A DNA stretch of 9,578 bases from positions 1 through 9,578 of the forward strand of contig JAFABO010000217.1 of assembly GCA_023426005.1 (NCBI GenBank), written 5' to 3'. The notes under the pieces were generated by a model. That model ran no database searches. It saw only the letters and a program-made list of their open reading frames with translations, and was not told the DNA's origin. The position numbers were made by a program, and so were the translations under genes. Below are positions 1 to 4,679 of the stretch, in pieces (the first letter of the stretch is position 1; every line of letters begins with the position of its first letter). This DNA comes from Bacillota bacterium. GTDB lineage: Bacteria; Bacillota; Clostridia; Acetivibrionales; DSM-1351.

Positions 1-436
1 TTACTGATTCAGCAAACTTTTCAAGAATTTCACTGCCTATTGAGGTGTAATGCATTTCTCTTCCTCTGAACTTTACAGAAACCTTAACTTTGTCTCCATC
101 CTTCAAGAACTTGTATGCGTTCTTAACTTTGAATTCAAAGTCATGGTCCTCAATCGAAGGAGATACTCTGACTTCTTTTATGCTTATGATCTTTTGATTT
201 TTTCTTGCTTCCTTCTCTTTCTTGGCAAGCTCGAACATGTATTTACCATAATCCATTATCTTGCAAACAGGCGGTACTGCCTGTGGAGCAATTTTAACTA
301 AGTCAAGATTTTTAGAATTGGCAAGCTTCTGGGCTTCCTTAGCTGCAATGATACCAATCATAGTACCATCCGCATCAATAAGTCTGACTTCTTTTTCCCT
401 GATTTCCTCATTGATCATTAAATCATTTTTGCTAAT
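1..436 (-). CDS. infC: Translation initiation factor IF-3 (5' part, runs off window)
   Basis: The minus strand encodes about 145 residues that read as bacterial IF-3. The N-terminal domain contains MINEEIREKEVRLID, the central part contains LVKIAPQAVPPVCKIMDYGK, and the C-terminal domain begins near IKEVRVSP. IF-3 binds the 30S subunit, prevents premature 50S joining and checks start-codon pairing. The family is about 165-175 residues, so some 20-30 C-terminal residues lie beyond the left edge. I place the start at an ATT codon (436-434), eight bases after GGAGG. The in-frame GTG overlaps that Shine-Dalgarno sequence, and the first in-frame ATG is seven codons further in. AUU is a known infC start used for autoregulation in Escherichia coli and Geobacillus stearothermophilus. 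rpmI and rplT usually follow but are outside the window. Confidence 0.95.
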   Translation of the reverse strand, partial: MSKNDLMINEEIREKEVRLIDADGTMIGIIAAKEAQKLANSKNLDLVKIAPQAVPPVCKIMDYGKYMFELAKKEKEARKNQKIISIKEVRVSPSIEDHDFEFKVKNAYKFLKDGDKVKVSVKFRGREMHYTSIGSEILEKFAESV

Positions 437-635
437 AACTGACACCTCCGAAATATAATAGGCAGAAGATTAACTTCAAGTCCCCAATAATAAAAAAACA
501 ATAAAAAAAGTGGATAGAAGCAAGTATCCACTAGTAATCTCAGTCAGCGCGCAAAAATGCACTCTTAATAACCGATATTAACCCTGCAAATCTATGTCCG
601 CCAGGTGAGAAGTGGAAAACTTCTTCTTGTTTTGC
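437..635 (-). promoter_or_regulatory. Structured 5' leader of the infC operon (probable attenuator)
   Basis: About 200 transcribed bases precede infC and contain no convincing ORF. In transcript order the minus strand shows a GAAGT/ACTTC hairpin near 621-607, a perfect 6-bp TTAATA/TATTAA hairpin (581-565), an AGTGC/GCGCT hairpin (563-546) and a terminator hairpin (532-509). Bases 616-611 (TCCACT) are complementary to the 5' arm of the terminator (AGTGGA, 532-527), which gives a possible antiterminator. Leaders of infC-rpmI-rplT in Bacillus and relatives are controlled by ribosomal protein L20 through transcription attenuation. I infer the same kind of control here from position and terminator, but I have not matched an L20-leader covariance model. 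Confidence 0.65.
503..532 (-). terminator. Attenuator hairpin in the infC leader
   Basis: The minus strand forms an 8-bp stem AGTGGATA/TATCCACT around an 8-base loop, followed directly by a run of seven T. It lies about 70 bases before the infC start, with no gene end nearby on this strand. It is therefore best read as a conditional terminator within the leader. Confidence 0.8.
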
Positions 636-641
636 ATAAAT

Positions 642-670
642 ATGATATCAGAAATTAAATTACTTGTCAA
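642..670 (-). promoter_or_regulatory. Sigma-A promoter for infC
   Basis: TTGACA (670-665), a 17-bp spacer and TATCAT (647-642) lie on the minus strand. The -35 is a perfect consensus and the -10 matches 5 of 6 positions. Transcription should start near 635. Between here and the weak hairpin at 743-759 (bases 671-732) I see nothing further. Confidence 0.75.
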
Positions 671-732
671 ATTAATTTTAAACTTTGCAGCAGAAGTCAA
701 ATTCAAACCCAAACTGCGTTCAAAGCCAGCTT

Positions 733-759
733 GAAAGTATAATCCGCCTAGAGGGCGAA
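733..759 (-). terminator. Weak terminator candidate after the acetyltransferase gene
   Basis: The minus strand can form a 6-bp stem TTCGCC/GGCGGA with one G-T pair around the loop CTCTA. It is followed by TTATACTTTC, a poor U tract. It lies 44 bases after the stop of the acetyltransferase gene and before the infC promoter, where an operon end is expected. The U tract is too weak for certainty. Confidence 0.35.
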
Positions 760-802
760 GGCTTTAAACCGTAATTGCTCTGGCAAAATTTAGAACATCA
801 AT

Positions 803-1459
803 TTACGAGTCCATTAATTGAACCAAGCCATCTTCAGATGTCAGTTTTTCAAGATTGTTAAATATCTTTTCCTCATCCCAGTTCCACCACTGAAGCTTCA
901 GCAAAAACTCAACCTTATCATCGCTGAAACGCTTTCTGATAAATTTAGCCGGATTGCCTCCATAAACCGCATAGGGTTCAATACTCCTTACAACTGTTGA
1001 ATCAGCCGCAATGATAGCGCCATCTCCAACTTTTATCCCCGGCATGATGGTCACATTCTGCCCTATCCAGACATCATTTCCAATTATAGTATCACCTTTA
1101 AAAGGCAAATCTTCAATTTTTGGAGTTACCCTTTCCCAGCCTCCGGCAAATATATTGAAAGGATAGGTGGTGATACCGTTCATCCTGTGATTGGCGCCGT
1201 TCATAATGAATTTTATACCCTCTGCAATTGCACAGAATTTTCCTATTATCAATTTATCCCCCAGAAATTCATAATGATGTTGGATATTTTCATAAAACAG
1301 CTCGGGAGATTTTTTATTGTCACTGTAATAGGTATATTCCCCTATATCAACATTGGGCTTTTTAGGTAAATTACTTATATAGCATACGGTCTTAATATTT
1401 TCATTGGGATACAGCTTATTCTTATCAGGCCCAAACACAAAATCAACTCCTATTTTCAT
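803..1459 (-). CDS. Vat-family xenobiotic (streptogramin A-type) O-acetyltransferase
   Basis: This 218-residue protein belongs to the left-handed beta-helix (hexapeptide repeat) acetyltransferases of the VatA/VatD/CatB type, which transfer acetyl from acetyl-CoA to a hydroxyl of drugs such as virginiamycin M. Family marks are FGPDKNKLYP near residue 9, GEYTYY (40-45), IIGKFCAIAEGI, the catalytic-loop motif NGANHRMNG with the likely catalytic His91, YPFNIFAGGWE, KGDTIIGNDVWIG (121-133), GDGAIIAADSTVV, YGGNPAKFIRKRF and the C-terminal WWNW. The length is normal and all key motifs are present, so the enzyme looks intact. The first Met is the only plausible start. Its ATG overlaps the folA stop as ATGA, which implies translational coupling at the end of the thyA-folA operon. 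The native substrate is unknown, and resistance is an inference from the family. Confidence 0.88.
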   Translation of the reverse strand: MKIGVDFVFGPDKNKLYPNENIKTVCYISNLPKKPNVDIGEYTYYSDNKKSPELFYENIQHHYEFLGDKLIIGKFCAIAEGIKFIMNGANHRMNGITTYPFNIFAGGWERVTPKIEDLPFKGDTIIGNDVWIGQNVTIMPGIKVGDGAIIAADSTVVRSIEPYAVYGGNPAKFIRKRFSDDKVEFLLKLQWWNWDEEKIFNNLEKLTSEDGLVQLMDS

Positions 1460-1935
1460 ACACGTTCATATACCAGGAATTTGTAATCGTATGGATTTTT
1501 TTCGTCCCTGGGTCCCTGCCGGCTTGAAACGAGCTTCCACTGTGAGTAGTTAATCTCAGGGAAATATGTGTCTGCTTCAAAGGCCTGGTCGATTTCTGTT
1601 ATATACAGCTTATGGGCCAGCGGCAGGAAAGCTCTATATATTTCAGCCCCGCCTATTATAAATGCTTCACCTTCAGCAGCATATGCTTTTGCCCCGTCTA
1701 TGGAATTGACAGCTATACATCCCTCGGGTCTGAAATCCATGTCCCTGGTGATTATTATGTTTTTTCTGCCCGGAAGCGGCTTGCCTATGGATTCATAGGT
1801 TTTTCTTCCCATTATTACCGGTTTACCCAGGGTCACTTTTTTAAAGTAGGCAAAGTCGGCAGGAAGATACCAGGGCATCCTGTTTTTGCAGCCCAGAGCA
1901 TTATTTTTCCCCATTGCCCAAATTATTGAAATCAT
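1456..1935 (-). CDS. folA: Dihydrofolate reductase
   Basis: The protein is 159 residues, the same as Escherichia coli FolA. It reduces dihydrofolate to tetrahydrofolate with NADPH in the cytosol, regenerating the cofactor oxidised by ThyA. Visible marks are MISIIWAMGKNNALG, MPWYLPAD with the catalytic acidic residue Asp27, GRKTYESIGKPLPGRKNI (NADPH-binding and substrate loop), FIIGGAEIYRAFLP and DTYFPEI. Its ATG overlaps the thyA stop (ATGA at 1935-1932) and its own TGA overlaps the start of the acetyltransferase. It therefore sits between two coupled junctions. DHFR is the trimethoprim target. Nothing in the sequence proves altered drug sensitivity. Confidence 0.97.
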   Translation of the reverse strand: MISIIWAMGKNNALGCKNRMPWYLPADFAYFKKVTLGKPVIMGRKTYESIGKPLPGRKNIIITRDMDFRPEGCIAVNSIDGAKAYAAEGEAFIIGGAEIYRAFLPLAHKLYITEIDQAFEADTYFPEINYSQWKLVSSRQGPRDEKNPYDYKFLVYERV

Positions 1936-2726
1936 ACTGCAACAGCTCCCTTTATGTGGGGATGCGGATCATAGCCCGTCAGTGTGAAGTCTTCAAACCT
2001 GAAGTCGAACAAGTCTTTGGCCCCTGGGTTTATTACCATCCTTGGCAGCGCTCTGGGCTCTCTGGAAAGCTGGAGCTTAACCTGCTCAACATGGTTGAGA
2101 TATATGTGGGCGTCGCCCAGAGTGTGGACAAATTCACCGGGCTTTAAGCCGCATGCCCGGGCTACCATCATTGTGAACAACGCATAAGATGCAATATTAA
2201 AAGGCACGCCAATAAACACATCAGCGCTTCGCTGATACAGCATGCAGGAAAGCGTGCCGTTCACCACATAAAACTGGTAGAAGCAGTGGCATGGCGGCAG
2301 AGCCATATTCTCTATCTCTCCCACATTCCATGAGCACACTATCAGTCTTCTGGAGTCGGGATTTTTCTTTATTTGTGAAATCACTTGGCCCAACTGGTCT
2401 ATCTGTCTGCCGTCGGCAGTCCCCCAGGATCTCCACTGGTGTCCGTAAACCGGGCCCAGGTCACCGTTCTCATCAGCCCACTCGTCCCATATGGAAACGC
2501 CGTTGTCTTTAAGATATTTTATATTTGTATCTCCCTTGATAAACCATAGAAGCTCATGAATTATAGACTTTAGGTGAAGTTTTTTTGTAGTCAGCAGCGG
2601 GAAGCCTTCCTGCAGATCAAACCTCATTTGATACCCAAAGGTGCTGATTGTGCCCGTGCCTGTCCTGTCTTCCTTTTTTGTGCCGCTCTCCAATATGTGC
2701 TGGCACAGATCAAGATATTGTTTCAT
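1932..2726 (-). CDS. thyA: Thymidylate synthase (folate-dependent, ThyA type)
   Basis: ThyA methylates dUMP to dTMP using 5,10-methylene-tetrahydrofolate and releases dihydrofolate, the substrate of the next gene product. The 264-residue protein aligns end to end with Escherichia coli ThyA, from MKQYLDL to the C-terminal HIKGAVAV. Marks include DRTGTGT (20-26), IIHELLWF, IWDEWADENGDLGPVYG, DPDSRR (123-128), the nucleophile Cys146 in ALPPCHCFYQFY, YQRSADVFIGVPFNIASYA and the C-terminal YDPHPHIKG. I chose the ATG at 2726-2724, which gives exactly the family N-terminus. An in-frame ATG at 2801 would add 25 unrelated residues crossing the intergenic hairpin. The ribosome site is G-rich (GGGGG) and weak compared with its neighbours. 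Confidence 0.97.
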   Translation of the reverse strand: MKQYLDLCQHILESGTKKEDRTGTGTISTFGYQMRFDLQEGFPLLTTKKLHLKSIIHELLWFIKGDTNIKYLKDNGVSIWDEWADENGDLGPVYGHQWRSWGTADGRQIDQLGQVISQIKKNPDSRRLIVCSWNVGEIENMALPPCHCFYQFYVVNGTLSCMLYQRSADVFIGVPFNIASYALFTMMVARACGLKPGEFVHTLGDAHIYLNHVEQVKLQLSREPRALPRMVINPGAKDLFDFRFEDFTLTGYDPHPHIKGAVAV

Positions 2727-2782
2727 AACCCAACCCCCATTAAAATATACGTTGAACTCTTCTATAAACCCATTCCGGCAGT

Positions 2783-2817
2783 CCGCCGGCACTAAAAACA
2801 TATATTCGTGCCGTCGG
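2783..2817 (-). other. Hairpin between the glycosyltransferase gene and thyA
   Basis: The minus strand forms CCG-A-CGGCAC paired with GTGCCG-G-CGG, a 9-bp stem with one mismatch around a 15-base loop. It starts just after the stop of the glycosyltransferase gene. No T run follows, so it is not a classical intrinsic terminator. It could be a processing or stability element, or a Rho-type or weak attenuating structure that sets thyA-folA levels apart from the first gene. Confidence 0.55.
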
Positions 2818-2819
2818 CC

Positions 2820-3770
2820 TCATTTATTTTTATCCTCATCAAAGCCTGTTAATTCACCGACAATATACAGCGGCCTTGCTTTGACTTCTTCATATATCCT
2901 TCCCACATATTCACCCATAATACCTATTACTATCAGCATTACACCGTTTAAAAACAATGTTACCGCAATTGAGGAAGCCCACCCTGAAACAACGTCATTT
3001 TTTATAAATTTTTGCACAAGAACAACTACAAGGTATATAAAGCTAAATACTGATACCAGCATTCCCACAAAAGTAGCCAGTTTCAGTGGCTTGTAGGAAA
3101 ATGAAAAAACCCCGTCTCCTGCAAGCTTAAACATTTTCTTTAAAGGGTATTTGGTTTCACCGGCAAATCTCTTTTCTCTATGATATTCAACACTGGTCTG
3201 CTTAAAACCTACCCAGCTTACCAGCCCTCTCACATATCTGGACCTTTCAGGCAGGCACTTCATGGCATCACAGACCTTTCTGTCAATCAGTCTGAAATCC
3301 CCCACGTCAACGGGTAGTTTGACATCGGTCATACTGTCGAGGAACCTGTAAAAAGTTTTGGCAGTAAACTTTTTAAAGAAAGTTTCCCCATCTCTCTGAA
3401 GCCTTTTCCCGTATACTACTTCATAACCTTCCTTCCACTTGTCAACCATCTGAAGAATAACTTCCGGAGGATCCTGCAAGTCCGCATCTATTATGACGAC
3501 AGCATCGCCTTTTGCATAGTCCATACCGGCAGTAATGGCGATCTGGTGCCCGAAATTTCTGGCAAAGTTAATAACACGTACTTCCTTATTCCCTGAGGCA
3601 ATTTCCTTCAGCTTGAAGTATGTATTATCCTTACTCCCATCATTAATGAATATATATTCCACATCCATGGAATAATCTTTAAAAACCGCCGATAAACGTC
3701 TGTAAGTTTCGTCTATCACTTCCTGTTCGTTGTAAACAGGTACCACAACCGACAACAGCTTGTTTGCCAT
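2820..3770 (-). CDS. GtrB/DPM1-like polyprenyl-phosphate glycosyltransferase (GT2, two C-terminal TM helices)
   Basis: This is a 316-residue family-2 glycosyltransferase of the dolichol/undecaprenyl-phosphate sugar transferase group. Such enzymes load a sugar from a nucleotide donor onto the lipid carrier at the inner membrane face, for later transfer to wall polymers or other acceptors. The GT-A domain has VVVPVYNEQE (8-17), FINDGSKDNT (41-50), FARNFGHQIA, the metal/nucleotide motif IIDADLQDPP with Asp95 and Asp97, and VGDFRLIDR (156-164). Two hydrophobic helices follow at about 229-254 and 264-288, then the typical MGEYVGRIYEEVKARPLYIV tail. I chose the ATG at 3770-3768, five bases after GGAGG. 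A GTG at 3782 overlaps that site. The donor sugar and final acceptor cannot be read from the sequence. It is the first gene of the operon. Confidence 0.93.
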   Translation of the reverse strand: MANKLLSVVVPVYNEQEVIDETYRRLSAVFKDYSMDVEYIFINDGSKDNTYFKLKEIASGNKEVRVINFARNFGHQIAITAGMDYAKGDAVVIIDADLQDPPEVILQMVDKWKEGYEVVYGKRLQRDGETFFKKFTAKTFYRFLDSMTDVKLPVDVGDFRLIDRKVCDAMKCLPERSRYVRGLVSWVGFKQTSVEYHREKRFAGETKYPLKKMFKLAGDGVFSFSYKPLKLATFVGMLVSVFSFIYLVVVLVQKFIKNDVVSGWASSIAVTLFLNGVMLIVIGIMGEYVGRIYEEVKARPLYIVGELTGFDEDKNK

Positions 3771-3852
3771 ACCATCCTCCACAAGCTCAAACGAGCCTAG
3801 CTTATATTCATATATATAGATTCCAAATTAAGCCAACAAGACACTAAAAAAT

Positions 3853-3881
3853 ATTATAACATAGCAGCCAATGTGCCGCAA
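3853..3881 (-). promoter_or_regulatory. Extended -10 promoter for the glycosyltransferase-thyA-folA operon
   Basis: The minus strand has a perfect TATAAT (3858-3853) preceded by TG one base upstream (an extended -10), and a weak -35 TTGCGG (3881-3876) at 17-bp spacing. Transcription would start near 3846 and leave about 75 bases of leader. The leader holds a short GGCTC/GAGCT hairpin a few bases before the Shine-Dalgarno sequence. Confidence 0.65.
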
Positions 3882-4034
3882 ATAATATAAATTTTTCTGA
3901 ATATACTTACCTGTGGCTGTCAGAATCTGTATCCTGCAAAACATCTCAATAGAGATTATTTACATATTTAGATAGTATTAATACATATTTGCCTTTTTAC
4001 TTCCAGTTCAAACCCATTTCATCTGCTCCTAAGA
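3882..4034. other. Intergenic stretch between divergent units
   Basis: This AT-rich spacer separates the minus-strand glycosyltransferase operon from the plus-strand gene at 4103. I find no ORF with a ribosome site and no hairpin with a T run. The only ordered features are the 9-base direct repeat TACATATTT (3961-3969 and 3982-3990) and the palindrome GTATTAATAC (3975-3984) between its copies. Confidence 0.5.
3961..3990. repeat. Direct repeat TACATATTT, 21-bp period, flanking a palindrome
   Basis: Two exact copies of TACATATTT start 21 bp apart, about two helical turns, with the 10-bp palindrome GTATTAATAC between them. The spacing would place two bound proteins on the same DNA face. In such AT-rich DNA a chance repeat is possible. 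It lies about 115-140 bp upstream of the start at 4103. Confidence 0.3.
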
Positions 4035-4080
4035 TTATCGGGAAATTTAGCCGATAACAGATTAACAGGTTTTTTATAAT
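4035..4080 (+). promoter_or_regulatory. Promoter with operator-like inverted repeat for the gene at 4103
   Basis: A perfect TATAAT lies at 4075-4080 on the plus strand. A perfect 7-bp inverted repeat, TTATCGG (4035-4041) and CCGATAA (4051-4057) with a 9-bp centre, lies just upstream. The right arm covers the place where a -35 element at 17-bp spacing would be, and the -35 match itself (CGATAA) is poor. This arrangement suits a repressor or an activator that replaces -35 contacts. The regulator is unknown. Confidence 0.5.
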
Positions 4081-4102
4081 AAATTATATTGGGAGTGATA
4101 TT

Positions 4103-4519
4103 ATGGAATTGCTTGAACTAATCTCATATTTAAAGGAAACAGCGGATTATATTGAATTTTCTTTCTATAAGAATTCTTCAGAGATAATGGATGCCATTTC
4201 GCAAAAAGGTATTGAAGAAGTACTCAATATACTTACTTTAACCGAAGTAAGAAAAGGTGTTTTCGAATGTGTTACTACCTGGGAAGTCAGCCGGGACTGC
4301 TGCCTGAGCAAAAATGTAACCATTGACATGTCAGGAGAAATGATTTATATTACTGAAACTCTGGAAAGCAGGGACAGCAATTTAATAAAAGCCGAAGCTG
4401 TTTCCGCCGGTGATTTCGAGAGGGAATACAGCGAAATATTAAGTATGTTAAAAAGCAAATCACTTAACAGCATTGAAAAAAATCTGTTAACAAAAGTTGT
4501 AGCTGCCTTTTTTAATTGA
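4103..4519 (+). CDS. Hypothetical protein, 138 residues
   Basis: I do not recognise this protein. It starts at an ATG seven bases after GGGAG and ends TGA at 4517-4519. It is soluble-looking and rich in Glu, Ser, Leu and Ile, with no signal peptide, membrane helix or obvious catalytic motif. The start is helical-looking (MELLELISYLKETADYIEF). The middle (VRKGVFECVTTWEVSRD, a CC pair, then VTIDMSGEMIYITET) looks like beta strands, and the C-terminus is again helical and ends in VVAAFFN. The layout suggests a small alpha/beta domain. It is monocistronic, on the opposite strand from both neighbours, and has its own promoter and a possible terminator. A good ribosome site, a plausible promoter and codon use like the neighbours make it a likely real gene. 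Confidence 0.75.
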   Translation: MELLELISYLKETADYIEFSFYKNSSEIMDAISQKGIEEVLNILTLTEVRKGVFECVTTWEVSRDCCLSKNVTIDMSGEMIYITETLESRDSNLIKAEAVSAGDFEREYSEILSMLKSKSLNSIEKNLLTKVVAAFFN

Positions 4520-4530
4520 TTGCCACAAAA

Positions 4531-4592
4531 GTACAAGCCTGAAATTTACACAGCTTATCACAAATGTTTTAGCTGTAATTTCAGGCTTATAC
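4531..4592. terminator. Large inverted repeat between convergent genes (possible bidirectional terminator)
   Basis: The 12-base arms AAGCCTGAAATT (4535-4546) and AATTTCAGGCTT (4577-4588) are perfectly complementary. Outer GTA/TAC (4531-4533, 4590-4592) extends them after one mismatch, and AGCT (4552-4555) with AGCT (4571-4574) can close the stem inside. It begins 11 bases after the stop of the plus-strand gene and lies 88 bases beyond the thrS stop. Neither strand has a good T run, so intrinsic termination is uncertain, but the position between convergent genes fits a two-way transcript end. Confidence 0.5.
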
Positions 4593-4679
4593 CTTTATGG
4601 AGCTCATTATTTATTGAGTTGTACTGCCACTATGACAAATAGTAATTCCTCTATATCAATATCTTCATTTTGTATATTA

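Noticed and set aside
2727..2801. 25-residue N-terminal extension of ThyA from an upstream ATG
   Set aside because: The extension crosses the intergenic hairpin, and the 264-residue form from 2726 aligns exactly with the known family start.
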